The notes below the pieces were generated by a model, which did not search any database, was not told the DNA's origin, and worked only from the letters and a program-made list of their open reading frames with translations. This document shows, in pieces, positions 1 to 12,400 of a stretch of DNA of 64,000 bases. The stretch comes from Phoebastria nigripes. Taxonomy: Eukaryota; Chordata; Aves; Procellariiformes; Diomedeidae. The first letter of the stretch is position 1. Each line of letters begins with the position of its first letter. A program made the position numbers and the translations under genes. Location of the stretch: NCBI GenBank assembly GCA_035582835.1, contig JAYKAV010002766.1:2756683-2820682 (forward strand). The letters are read 5' to 3'.

Positions 1-118
1 CAGGTCCTTTTCCGACAGGCAGCTTTCCAGCCACTCTTCCCCCAGCCTGTAGCGTTGCATGGGGTTGTTGTGGCCAAAGTGCAGGACCCGGCACTTGGCC
101 TTGTTGAACCTCATGCAC
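1..118 (-). mobile_element. CR1-type LINE fragment, ORF2 C-terminal part, cut by window edge
   Basis: On the minus strand, bases 114 down to 1 form 38 consecutive open codons. They encode a stretch I recognise from the C-terminal part of the CR1 LINE ORF2 protein (endonuclease/reverse transcriptase), including [14 protein letters not shown]1 is the dominant retrotransposon of birds and other sauropsids, so this is the main clue to the organism. The intact frame suggests a fairly young copy. Similarity fades just beyond about base 118, on the side that is 5' for the element, which fits the usual 5' truncation of CR1 insertions. The 3' part lies outside the window to the left. Family assignment is from memory of the consensus; the exact subfamily cannot be named. 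Confidence 0.9.
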
Positions 119-121
119 TCT

Positions 122-2269
122 TGCTTTTCCTGTTCCTCTAAGCCCTGCGACTTTCTCTGTCCCACGGCATAACCCACCCCTGCTCTCCCCTCAAAGACTG
201 ACCGTCCTGGACTCCCAGGGCTCTGTGACAAGCAAAGAAGCTGCAATGCTGAGCTGTTCTTGGATGGGAAGGGAGGGAGGCACAGAGGTGCTTAGAGGAA
301 CATGCAAGCAGAGCTGTTCTCAGAACAGAAAGGAACTGCAGCTCAGCGCTGACTGCTCCGCCAGGCAGGGTCAGAGGCAGCGGGAGAGCTGGCACTGTAC
401 GTACCTGCTCTCCCACGCCGTCTCCCCTGCCTGGCATCGCCCTGCTCTGTCTCATGTTGATTTTCCATCAGTGAAGCTCTGGGAGAATTCAGATCAGGTT
501 ATCAATTTCATCAGAATCAGGAGACAGGAGTGAAATTTGATAAGCGTGTGCAATGGCTGATTAAGATGGAGAGAAGAGGAGCCTCCAGTTTAACTCCCAC
601 CTGACCTTTCGNGAGGGAGGCAGCGTGTCGAAAAATGCCATTTGGAGCTCTTAAAGGTTTTATGCCCCTGAACATCTCAGAGCTGTTTAAGGAGAATGAT
701 ATTCAGCTTGCTCATGTCCTGCCAACTCTTGCTTTCACTCCCAGCAGCGGCAGCCTCAGTGGGAGGCTGAGAAGGATTCATAAAAGGTCAATATTTGAAT
801 GTGCAAAACTTACTAAGTCTATCAGAGGATGGGGAGAGATTCTGCATCAGCTCACTGAAAAGTCAGCCTAAATTTCCACTCAGGTAGGATGGCATCTGGA
901 AAAACTCTACATGGCTCCACTGATGTTGGCTCTGGTCAGCTGCACACATGCAGCTCCATAAATATCTGTCCTCAGCTAGCACCCAGAGCTCTCGTCAAGC
1001 TGCCCGAAGGAACGGGCCAAAACAGAGTCCTGCCTCAGTGTATCCAAGATTCCTGCAATTCCTCTTCCTTTTGTCAGGATCCGTAGTTTAACAGGGCAAG
1101 TTCCTGTCGGGGCCTGATGTGGTCTGCGGCAGCCTTCTGAAGAACCAGGACATTCCCAGTGGAAAGAGAGAAGCACTCCCAGTCTGGCCAGGCTGGGAAG
1201 CCTTTTCCTAGCGTTGACCATTTGTACTGGCCAGGTGACATCTCAGAACTACCTCTACCAAACAGCAGACATGTAAAGCTAGAAAGCAAACTTAGCTCTN
1301 AATCTAAATGCCAGGGAATGTTATTGCCTGTTTGCAGGATCGCAGCATCTGCAGCTTTCATGGATTTGTGGAAAAAGAAAGAAATTTCACTGCAGCAGAG
1401 GAAGGAACGTGAAGCGGAGGAGCTGGTGCAGCCATTGACATCTGCTGCAAAGCTAGTATGAATATTTCATATTATACAATATGAAAAGTTTGCATGTGTC
1501 TCACAGACTTGGTAGCATGGTGATGTGTAACTGAGGGGTAGTAGTGTTTCAGCGGGAACATATGACATGAATTTGTTCCAGGATTTCAGGATTCTTAGCT
1601 GTAATTTTATTCTCATTCAGAAATTTGACAGGCAGCCAGTTAAATTTCAACATAAGCGATAAAGTGAGAAAAGGCTCCTATTTCCTGGAATCAGCCAGAT
1701 GCCAAGATTCTTCCCTTTTTGGTTGCACTTCTGGTCCCATGTCAGGACAAGCAGGGTTACGAACCAGCCAGGCAGGAGGGTTTACAAACGGGGCTGGGCA
1801 GGGGGCTCTTGACCCTGTCACAGGCAGCTGTTTGCTTGGTCCTGCTCTAGAGCCCCAGAGCTTTTGGAGTCGCCAAAATAAAGAGCAAATGTGTTTTGCA
1901 TCTGGTTTCCAGCAGGGACCGAGTCTGTGTGTGAGGCAATCAGGCACATGCAGTAGGAGCACAGAGAGGCTCACGGGAGACCAGGAAGCCCAACTGCGTG
2001 AATGCCGGGGCTTCCCAACACCTAGAAATATTAGCAAATTCCTCAGTATTTAAATTCCTTTCAAGAGCTGAAGTGTCATTAAGTTTCCCATTTTGCCGCA
2101 ATTTACAATTAGTTTACCTCATTAAGCATTGTAAATGCTGCTGGTGAAGCACCTTGGAGGTTATCCATCACGGGTTATTGCTTCATGCTGCTGGATTACT
2201 GCACAGGCGAAGCAGGAGGCTCCCCCAAGACCAGGGGGCTGGGCACTGGTGCTCCGGAGCCCTGCACGC
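122..2269. other. Noncoding stretch, mixed composition, relatively CpG-rich
   Basis: No recognisable gene. Open frames of 60-142 codons overlap on both strands and show no family resemblance. I counted about 37 CpG in bases 1-2000, far more than in the central part of the window. The only structured item is a small AT hairpin at 1457-1486, listed separately. Isolated single N bases lie at 612 and 1300. Confidence 0.6.
1457..1486. repeat. Short AT-rich inverted repeats, two alternative hairpins
   Basis: TTTCATATT (1465-1473) is followed, after a 4-base loop, by its exact reverse complement AATATGAAA (1478-1486). The same central TTCATA (1466-1471) can instead pair with TATGAA at 1457-1462 across a 3-base loop. 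The two foldings exclude each other. Short AT palindromes are frequent by chance in such DNA, so no function is assigned. Confidence 0.7.
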
Positions 2270-2470
2270 TGGGGCACGACGGCACCAGGGTCCCCACTCG
2301 TGAGCAGCAAAGCCGCAAGGCATGCAGTGGAGAGGTGGCGGTCACCGCCAGCTGGCCTTTCCCACCAGGACGCGTGCCGGAGCCCGCGCAGCCCCTCCGC
2401 TGGCACCGCTGCGCCTGCCCCAGCCATTTGAGAGCCACCGAACCGAGCGAGGCACCAGGGTTGCACCTCC
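2270..2470. other. Compact GC- and CpG-rich patch
   Basis: A roughly 200-bp block of high GC with many CpG, among them gacgcgtgccgg, cccgcgcag and aaccgagcgag, set in more AT-rich DNA. It is shorter than a typical vertebrate promoter CpG island, and no TATA box or convincing first exon is visible. It could be an orphan CpG island or simply a local GC-rich pocket. Overlapping open frames on both strands here are a by-product of low stop-codon density. Confidence 0.5.
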
Positions 2471-5400
2471 TGCGACCAGTGGGCAAGCAGTCTCTGTAAA
2501 ACCCTTCTGCAGCCCTGAAGCATCCAGCACAAAGGCCAGAATGATTATTGCTCCTTGGCTATTTTTTATTTAAAAGCATGACAGTGTTATAATTAGAGGC
2601 AGCAGAATGAAGCAATGCACTCTACACAGCACAAATGAAAGCAGCAAAAGTAAAAAATGTTGCTTTTTACCAAATCCTTTGTAATAGAAGCCTAATATCA
2701 GCATGAGACCACAGCTGCATTTTAAGAGAAAAAGCTTTGACTGTTCTGCATGCAAGAAGCTCTTATCCCTTCAAGCAATCCTGGATCTGTTCTGGTACTC
2801 TTCCTCTCTGTCTTTCCCTAGTGCTTGCAATTTATAGTGAGCGGTTAAATTTGACCAAAAGATAGCGGCTCACATTTTGCAACCTCTCCGCCTAAAGGTA
2901 GCGTTTAAATCCAGAGACAGGCTCCTAGAGTAACTGCCTGATGTAACTTGAGCAACTGCAATTCTCATTGGAGCTGATGTGATTCTCAGCTCTGGAAACC
3001 AAGGCACTTTTATTTAGTCACTTAAATTTGCAGAAAGAGGTTTTATTTTAAATAACTGAACTAGAATAATTGGAATAGTATCAACCAAAGCACAACTTGC
3101 ACATTGCTCATGGCAACAGGAATGGTTAGACCAAACAGATGACCTATGTCTTTGTCCCTTGAGGGCCACTGTATATTAGCATGGTTTTTTTTAAATTTGC
3201 ATCAGTGACGCTAAAAATTGGTCTACAGGTTGTCTTATACTGCTAGTTCAGGCTTCACACCAGGAAAGTGGGGGGAAGATTCAGAGAAAGCCACCAGAGC
3301 TGTCTGGTGACATTTTTACCCCAATTCATCTAATAAATCTACATACCAACAGAGGGTATTTGGGCTTTTAATTGTTTTGATAAGCACAGGGCATTTTGCC
3401 AAAGAGTCAATTGAACAAAACTGCGGCAATTAGCTAAGAAGTTCTCTCTGCAGAATTGTGCTCCTTAAGCTCTATTCAGATTTACAAATGAGATTGCTTA
3501 AGTGAGGATGTACATACTAATCCCTGTGTACACACACACACCTGCACACATGGCCCGGTTCGGTCTCAGCACTGCTGTGCACAAATGCTCTGTGCTCTGC
3601 TAAGTACTCTGTGCTCTGGAGAAGCCTTTCTGCATTCCTCTTTGGAATAACGAAATAACACTATGGAGGAATGGCGTAACAGTGAACTGGTGGCAGGTAT
3701 GGAGCTCCAAGGAGCAGGGCACGTCCCGGAGCATTAATTACATCTGCTCCCTGGATCTGCAGCTAATGAAAGGCTCGACTTTGCCACCATGTCAGGACCC
3801 CAAGGACCTAACTCAAAGCCCACTGAAGTCCTTGGAGAGCACCCCTTGTCCTCAGGCGCCTGGCTCAGTTAGCTTCCTGCGATTTGAGGCTGAGATAAAG
3901 GAGATCCTCTAAAGTGGAGGAGACCTCTGGCTTGACCGAGGGGAGTTTCCCTTACTGCACCTTCTTGGGGAGACAAATCCTTGTATGACATCCATCACTC
4001 CCACCAGAGCTGGTGCAGAAATGGTCACTGTCACTGCTACCCACGGGGTGCCACCTGCACCGCGCCGGCTGGCTGCATGCATGCATGCCATGCAAAGCTC
4101 TGTGCCTGAAATTGGGATTCAAAACCACACTGGAAGCTTTCACCTCCTGTTTAATCACCATTTAATTACTCATATACTCCTGATGCCACTTCCTGAGACA
4201 CAGGTGCTTTGGAAACAGATACCTGCCCCCCTCCCCTGTGCTCTCCTCTCCTTCCCTCGCACTGTCCTGCTGTGAATTTGGGCCTTTATCTTTGTAAAAT
4301 GGAGGATAAATCCTCTCAACTTCAAAGGTTTGTGTCTCAGACTCCAGCCTTCCCCCAGCCTTCACAAGTTTCTTTTCGGCAGCTCTGCAGCAGAAGCATT
4401 TGGCATCGGGGGATTTTCTAACACCACCATGGCTGACGCACAGGTACCACTGCCCTGTGGCTCAGGCTGACTGCAGTGCAAACCCAGGGCTTCTCCACAG
4501 CCCTCCTCCGGCTGGATATCTGCAGCTCTGCTCTGTAGTCTTTGCTTTTAGATGTAGTCTCTTTGACCATTAAAGTTTATGACTTATATGTCAATAAAGC
4601 ACAAACGAGCAAACAATCTTGGAAGATAAAATGCGATCTGGAAAGTATGGGAGGCTGCTTACGCCTAACACAAGGGGACAGTTAGTCAATGAACAGGGAG
4701 ATATACTGAAGAAAGCTGCCATAGGGGAAAGAGGGAATGAGCCTGCTTCATTTTTTGAAACTGGTTTTCTTGGCTGTAGTGATGTGCTCCGGGATGAGAC
4801 CCCGTGCGGGGCACGCGGCCGGGCTGCCACTGCCAGGGCGAGCTGCAGCATCTGAACAAACCGTGACACCTCTGGGACAGCCTCGGCCCCACTGGTACAG
4901 CGTCTGCTCTGACTTCCCATCCACATATTTTTGGTGATTCTTACACACACAGAGAAAACAAAAGGTGATTTACCTAGTCAAGAAATGATTATATTTTGCA
5001 GAGAAGTTCCCATTGCATGTATATCTCAGGCGGTCCCCAGTGTGGAATTTCAACCTCATCTTTTCATTATGAGAAATATGTTTATAGAGTCATTGCACCT
5101 TCTGACAGCCCATCTCTAGGTCACAGAAGAGGGCTGAGTTCCCTTACTCAGAATCTACCTGTCCTGTATCTCTGCACGGGAAGCTTTTCTCACAGTCAAA
5201 ACACATCTATGGGAAAACTGAAATCAAGAAACTGATTCTTCTCATTTATCGTCTCTGCATTTGGAAAGAAAGATGCTTTGTTTCTTCCAAGAGTAGCTGT
5301 GATTATTAGAGATCTGTCTGTGTTAATTTTAATGGTCTTCTCACATGGGCTCTGGTGTGACCAGATTATCGATGAACAGTCTGATAGCAAATCGATGTGA

Positions 5401-7139
5401 GGCTGCTGTGTCAGAGTGCTGAGATTAATGAATGGGAATCACAGGCAGGGCCCCTGCACCTGCTTCGTTTCTGCAGATTCTCCATCGAATCATTTCACTA
5501 ACGTGAGACCTAGAGGGCCACGCTGGTTTGCCCATGAGCCTGAATCTTTGGAAAATGCCAGAGAGTGAAAGTCTTTGTCTGCAAGCACTTACTGGTATCC
5601 CACAAGCCAGCATGAGCCTTACCAACAGGTACTGGTCACAGCGTGACTCGTGGTGCTGTCTGTAAAAACGCACGGTGACAGTCCCCTTTGCCAGGTAACT
5701 TCCCTGAACTGGTTTTAAACTGGCTCTGTGTGGCTGAGTTGGAGATGGGTAACATCTGCACAGACACAAACTTTTGCCCCACGAATTTGGCTCAGTGTGG
5801 AGCAGGGATGGATGAGGAGCTAGGGGAGAGAGCAAGAAGGCTGCTCTAATTCATCTATGGTTTTAACGTAAGTTCAGGATGCGACCAGAGCCATGTATTT
5901 GCTAATTCATTTGACTGGCAGGCATGTGTTAGAAGGAGAATCGCTGTTTCAGTAACCTGTCTGGCTCTGTCATGCAGAATCTCGGAATGGAAACAATTGT
6001 GCCTGTCACATCACCTGTGATAACCTCCAGCAGGAAGCATGTCCCTCTTTGTCGGGCAGATAAAGCCATTGTTGATGTGTAATATACTGGGCCAGTCAAA
6101 CCAGCTTGAGGATTGTCTCTTGCTTTGCTAATTAATTTTATCACCCTTGTCATCTTCTACTCAAACCTAGGCAATCCTAAGCCTTGTAGAATTGATTTCA
6201 GGGCAAAGGAGGGATATATGCTTCTTACAAGCCAACTCCAGTTACAAATCTGAAGCACTTGCTCTCTGCTTACTTGCATCAGTGTGTTCTAAAGTAGGAC
6301 ACAGCACTTGGATGATTTCTATTTTGGTATCTTACAATGTATTTTTATAATGGGTTTTTTCCTACCGCTCCCTCTTTTTTTCTTTTATTGGAGACAAACA
6401 ACAGCTGTGTTATTGGCACAGTGCTGAGAAAGGAAAGCTAGAGGTTAGCAATGGCATAAAGATAAGCAGTTCTGGTGTAAATCAGATCCTTCACAAAGCT
6501 GAGATTAGAAATTGTCGCTTGTCTACAAATAAATGATGATTTCTTGCCCTCCCCGTATGTGCAAGGCACTTTAATTTTCCATTCAAATGGTTTCTGAACA
6601 CTTCACTTTGGAGTGGGAAAGGCAAAGATCAAGTCTCCATTCATACTGTGGAAGGACTGAACCTGATTCTGTTCTCAGTACATGCACGCCATATGGAAAA
6701 ACCCCGCTGTGATGCCATCACAAAAGCAAAGTGCAGATTTAAGCAGTGAATCTGGCCCACTGGCTCTATGTTGGCCACCAAAGTGTCCAGGTGGGTGCTG
6801 AGCCAAGCCTAGGGATGGGAAACCCAGCAGGACAGGGAAACTAGTATCTTCGCCATTAAACACACACCTACTTGCTGCAGAGAGCTCTGTGCAGGCTGCC
6901 AGGTCCACCTGAGAGGCCAAGCAAATATCTGGTCAAATAAACCAGGCTTAACCCAGGCACAGCTCCAGGACATGGGGCAGCTGGGATTAGGCTACACGAC
7001 TTCAGAGATGCATCTTTGGTCCATACAGCACTCAAACCCCAGCTGCCTTCTGGTAGAGGCTGGGCAGGATGTTTAATCCCTATGCCTGGAGGTTTTTGAT
7101 GGGGAGAGCTCAGCACACAGTGATCACATGCTTGGCTTC
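2471..7139. other. Noncoding stretch without recognised genes
   Basis: No recognisable coding region or RNA gene. There is a short (AC)6 run at 3530-3541 and a (TGCA)n tract at 4074-4088. Two start codons in good Kozak context occur, at 3789 (27 codons, no known protein) and at 4429 (5 codons, then a donor-like CAG/GTACC). Neither can be supported as a gene. The 136-codon minus frame at 5425-5835 resembles nothing I know. Confidence 0.55.
4074..4088. repeat. (TGCA)n microsatellite
   Basis: TGCATGCATGCATGC is a self-complementary tetranucleotide run of nearly four units, with alternating purines and pyrimidines. It is followed by another catgc with a few bases between. It is a simple repeat that may vary in length between individuals. 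Confidence 0.8.
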
Positions 7140-7620
7140 TCGGAAAGCTGAAGGATGATCAATAGTTGATTAATCTAGTGAAGAAATTAATGTATTAAAA
7201 GCAGTGACTGATGTCAGATACATTCTCTCTTGCTCATCGATTTCCTTATTTTTAACCTGCATGTGCCAAAGTTATGAAGCCCAATTCCAGTGTGCAGCTA
7301 GTACATTCATCTATTTAATTTCATATGGATATAATTTACTAAGCAATGTATTTGATTGAGTAAATGTGGTGCCATTGATTTTGTGGCTGAATTATCTGAT
7401 TTGATTGGCACTGTGTCCCATTTAATAGAGAAAGCAACCAATCCAATAAGTAATGTTAGTAATTGGGTAGTTGTTTTCTAAAGAAAGATTACTTGAGTTT
7501 AAAGAACTAATGTTTCTCGGTTGCAGTGTAAACCGGATAAATTTCTACAATAGATGAACATGATAACATTTATCCGATGTAATAACAAAATGCTGGGTCT
7601 CTAATGTAGCATCGAGGGTT
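7140..7620. promoter_or_regulatory. Candidate conserved noncoding element, homeodomain-site-rich
   Basis: An AT-rich, nearly CpG-free block with many TAAT/ATTA cores (for example tgattaatc, aaattaatg, gtaattggg), several TGATTG-type PBX/HOX-like words and CCAAT motifs. Near its end lies a perfect 9-bp inverted repeat, CGGATAAAT (7534-7542) and ATTTATCCG (7568-7576), which places two GATA cores face to face across 25 bases. No coding frame is visible. The texture resembles vertebrate developmental enhancers, but conservation cannot be judged from a single sequence, so this is inference. Confidence 0.3.
7534..7576. repeat. 9-bp perfect inverted repeat with GATA cores
   Basis: CGGATAAAT at 7534-7542 and its exact reverse complement ATTTATCCG at 7568-7576, separated by 25 bases. 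Each arm contains GATAA or TTATC, the GATA-factor core. The arms do not extend further. It could be a paired binding site or a chance repeat inside AT-rich DNA. Confidence 0.75.
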
Positions 7621-9268
7621 CTCAGGCAGCATTCACAGAGCAGCTTATATGCAGTTTATACACTAATACAAAGCTCAGGCATGAGGTCCATTAATTAATT
7701 AACCCTCAAAAGACATTGAGAAATGCCATATACACTGATGAACTCACAAAGGCGCAGCAAAGACAGCTGTCCTGCCAGCCCCACGAGCTATTGCCCTGCT
7801 CCGCAGTCCTGCTGAGCTCTCCTGCTCCCTGCACAGCCCCGGGCTCCAGCCCTGCTCCCGGAAGAGCTACACCGCAGCGCATTGTGCTCCTTGGCATGCC
7901 CCAGGTACTGACTCCAGCCCCTGTGAGGGACAAGACAGCGTGCTAGGTGGCAGCTGGCAGTCTGACTTGGCGTGGCCATTCCCGCTCTCATGTGCCGTTC
8001 CTGGTGCTTCCTCAGCCGCGGCTGGCCAGAGGACCAGGCGGACGACTCCACAAGCGCTCTGGAGTCAGACAGGCGCTGATGGGTCTTCTGGGCATTTGGC
8101 TCCAGGATGGGAGATGAGTTTTCTCCATTTACTTGTGTTCCAACAAACATGACTCTTAACGTTCTGGACTACATAGCAATAAGACTAATCATGGGCTTAG
8201 AGCAGTCATCTCTGGCTGCAAATCAATAGTGTTCAGATAAGGGAGCAGGAACAGCCTTCACACCAATGCGACTCTACACAATTAAGGACCTATTCCTTTC
8301 TGATAATACCATTCCAAGCCTGAATCTGAGGCAAGTAATTTTATTCAAGGTGATGTTCAATACTGGTAAGAGGAAGGATATTTAATTAAATGCTATACTC
8401 AACAAATTTGATACCAACAATCATCTGTCAAGTTCATGTAAAACTGATAGTAATAAAAGTGGAACAACTCATATACTGATTTTTTTCTTACCTATGCTGT
8501 ATTATTTTGCAACAAGAGAAACCAGCATACATCATTTGAATTTCATGCTTATATATTATAAAATACAATCTAGTCATAACGCTGCTGTGACAGCCAAAAG
8601 GAGCTCAGATATTAGCAGAAGAAAGTGATTTTTTTATTATTCCATTTTATCACTGGATGGAAATTTCAGGACTTTAAATTTACCATCACATCCACATCTG
8701 AACCTGAATATCTGGGAGGTCATTTACTCCACTGCACAATAAAAGGGAGTCAGACAAGGTAATGCATAATGGAAATCAAAGCAGAACTTCCATTTGCAAC
8801 TATGCCATACATAACACTATCAGCTGCACTATCTAAATTATGAGGAGATGCGACTTTCTGATGAATACAGAACATGATGAGCAGGGAAGGACAGACCCCA
8901 AGGGAGGGGGAATGTGCCACTTGTAGAGGTGTTTATCAAAAGAGAGATATGCCTCTGTATCTTAAAATGATATTTTTCTCAAAATTTATTGCAGGTACTG
9001 ATAAGCAAGACCTGTTTATTTACTTCATGGCAATTACAGGGTTGCTCAGAACTGTCTATTCAGACAGATTTTCCCCACAGAAAAGGCTTTTCACTGAACA
9101 TTTCAGGGTTTTACTTCTAAAAACTCAGAACTTCAAAAACATTTTTAAATGTAGAAATATTCAGCTTTTTCTGTTCTGGAGGCCTAAGCTACAGCTTTCA
9201 AATTACTAGCTTCTTAAGAAAGGAAAGACGTTTCAGTCTCAAGAACAACAGAGAATATTTTGTTTTCC
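7621..9268. other. Noncoding stretch without recognised genes
   Basis: No supported gene. A TTAATTAATTAA run lies at 7691-7702. From 7740 to 8150 the sequence is more GC-rich and carries overlapping open frames on both strands (longest 120 codons) without family resemblance. The 8150-9200 part is AT-rich and structureless to my reading. Confidence 0.55.
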
Positions 9269-9446
9269 TCCGAGCGCTTCAGGGAAGGAAGCCCTGGGGG
9301 TCCCGGGGTGGCGGGGGACAGGGCGCTGGCCCCGGGCTCCCCGCGCAGGGCAGGAGCCCCTCGGCCCCGGGGGGGACCCGCTGCCCCAGGCATGCTGGGC
9401 GGGCGCCAGCCCCAGCTCCTCCTGCTGCCACCAGCACACGGCCGAT
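9269..9446. other. Compact GC-rich patch with a G-quadruplex motif
   Basis: About 180 bp of very GC-rich, CpG-containing sequence embedded abruptly in AT-rich DNA. The plus strand at 9296-9323 has four G runs (5, 4, 5 and 3 G) with loops of 4, 4 and 3 bases, a canonical G-quadruplex pattern. A GC box (GGGCGGG) lies within 9393-9406. This may be an orphan CpG island or a small promoter. No TATA box, first exon or recognisable coding sequence accompanies it. Confidence 0.5.
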
Positions 9447-12400
9447 GATGCTTTGCTTGAGAGAGCTGTTGCCAGCCCCAATGTGCTGGCATCTTCATCC
9501 ATCTGATGCTGGATTTACCAAGCCAATACAGTTCTTCCCATATAAAGTGGGGAAAAAAAGAAAAAAGAGAATAGCTTTGTGTTAGGTCTTCTCAGATTTT
9601 CAGAGGAGATATTCCTGTGTGTACAGACTCTCCTGCCTCTCCTAAGCCAGCTTTGTGTGAGAACTGGAATGGAAAATGGCAAAGATACCAGTTTATCTAC
9701 CCTTAATTAAATGCTGAAGTTCTCATGTGTAGTGGCGAAGATTGTGTTGTGGCGCACTGTGAAACACAAACCACATGAATGGTGGTAATTATAAGTCAAG
9801 GGATTTTGCTAATACCAGACTTTCAGTCATTGTCCCTCAGTAATTAGAGCACAGCAAATAAATCAGTACGCAGTTCATTTAAATAAACTGCCACTAGAAG
9901 AATTATTTGCTGATGACTTTCCTTGCAAATGACATATCTACTGTTGCCACATATCAGAGAAATTATTTTTGTTTCTTCAAATTAAATGCATTTCATACAG
10001 ATGGCAGGTTCCCATTCTGCTTGCTCTTGGACAGTAACAGAAGCATTGTTGGAGTGATGTGTAAGACATAAGTTGCCTGGAGTCCTGGTGTTCAAATCAA
10101 AGGGTGCTGCTGAGAATAATAAACACACGTATGTGAGTGAAATTCAGATTGGAGGCATCTGTTTGAAAACAAGACACGTTGTTGTCAAGTGACTGGCAGA
10201 GATAGGTGTCTCCGTAATAAAACCCCAGAAAGTGAAGTCTCTGTCCTATTTCTGGCCAGGAGGACCAGACACTCTTCAGGGGCCTGTGACACACATCAGC
10301 TCTCCCAGTGCAGAGTTTATGGAATCTACAAAAGCCTATCCTCCTTATGAACCAAATAATCTAGATTGGTGCAATTTACAGAGCTAGGAAAGCTGGGGAG
10401 ATCTTAAAACATATAATCTGAAAGTATAAATTTCACTAACCAGGATACCTGCCATATGGTTGCAAAAGATGCAGTAGATCTGAGATATCCCGATGCTGTC
10501 TCCCTCTGAGTTTGACCTCTCTGAACATCAGAGGGAAGCAGGGTCAAGTTATCCAAGTGGCTGGTGAAAAGACAGCACGTTTTTACTACCATTAGGCATG
10601 CATTCACCATTTTGTGGACAAATCTTCAGCTCCTTATTAAAGNAGCAATTTTCCCGAGCACTGTGCGTATGCTGAGGCTATAAAAGCACCAACAATGCGT
10701 ATCAAAAACAGGATCTTTGTTTACCAGATGTCAGCTAATAATAAGAGGTATTATACCAGCACTGAGACCCATTGTGAAAGCCANGTACAAGCTTACGAGA
10801 GAAGCTAGCTGATTTACTGACTGCTTCATACCCGCATTGCATGAGTTGGTTTGAATGTAATCTACTAAAAACACCCCAACGGGACCCATAAACTTTATAT
10901 AAGGAGCCTTAACTCAAAGAGTAAGAGACTCCGAGGACCCATGGAGAATGGCTCAAATGCTGCAGCGGATGGATTTTTTTAATGCATTTTGTTTTTTCTT
11001 TTGTAGTCACAAGCGCTGTTTTCTGTTTATTTTGCAAAACAAAAGCAGCCCCCCCCAAACTGTCCCCAAGTCTCCTCTGCCACAAACACAGGCAAGGCAG
11101 GAACGTTGTGCCAGCACGTTGCAATCCATCCAGACTTGGACGGGCTGCACACTGCACGGGAAAACAGCTGGGTATTTGTCCTCAGTGGGGATTTGTAAGA
11201 AGAATGGTCAACATCATTTGATGGAATATTTGCCCTCTTGCTACAGGGGGAAAGTTTAGCAGGAATGTTAACATGTAATTCCACTGTGGAAAAAGTGCTT
11301 GATGCTGGGATGAAAGCCTTTCCTTTGGAAAAGCAGGGCTGCTCTGCTTAGATTGCAGGTAGTCTGGCCTGAAGATGTGTGTGGACTGATGATGCACTTG
11401 ATGTGTACTGGTGTGGCTGAGATCAGAATTAGACTCTGTACGACCGTAGAAGGGGACGGCTTCCTCAGCCTCCGCATGGTGCTGGTACTGTTGGAGGGAA
11501 CAGGGAATGGACGCTGTGGTGCACAGGGCTAAGAGTGACAGAGGGGATGAGACTTGCCAGGGGCTGGGCTGGCCAGTGCTGTGGCAGGGAGCAGATGCTC
11601 TCTGGGCTACGTTTCCAGCCAGCTAGTGCTTTTCATGCGAATGCTGTTTGCCGTTGGCTGCCAGGCAGATGGCAACTTGCATTACAGGTTATCGAGCTGA
11701 GCAGTGGGAGTCAAAACAAAATTATCGCTTTACTCCTCCACACTAATGAGAAGTGCGTCACCCAGTTGTTTCGGCACAGCAGGAGTTTGCTTTATGCTTG
11801 CTTTGGATGTGGTCACTGTTGCAAGAAAAAAAAAANAATCGGAAAACCTGGGCCAGCGGTCTCTACTGCTCTGGTAAATTCCTTCCAGCCACATCTCCCG
11901 CTCCTTGCCTATTCCTGTCTGTAGGGGAGGCTTGACAACAATTAGAAAATTATCAAGTTTGCGTCAATGTCATGGTCAAAGTCCCCTCACCCCACTCCCC
12001 AGCCTCTTCCCATGAGCACAGGAGGGACAGGGCTCACAATGNGCCGCCTCCTCTCCATCACTTCGTTTTGAGGTCGGTGCACATCAGATCTGCCTCCATG
12101 TCCCCTGGTTTCAAAGAACAGTTCTTCCACAGAAACAGAGTTTCTGGCCTCACCTTTCTTCCTGTGTTTCTTTTCTTGTGAAAACAATAATAAGGTATTG
12201 ATCTACCTTGTTGAGACAATAAAGTCTCTTTAATTAGTTTATTAGTCCTTAGCTCATCAAGACTTGGATGAATGCTCCATTGAATCCTGGTTAATCACAG
12301 GAGTAGATTATTTCAAGAGGCTTAGAGGATGTGCACGGAACTGAGGGCTGGAGGAGGCTGGGGTCCCGGGCCAGGGATGAACACTGGGTTTGGTTGAAGA

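Noticed and set aside
3789..3872. 27-codon frame starting in a perfect Kozak context (gccaccATG)
   Set aside because: Too short to judge, no homologue recognised, and no transcript signals. Kozak matches are common by chance.
7691..7702. TTAATTAATTAA as a special site
   Set aside because: A short AT palindrome expected at this composition. No flanking structure.
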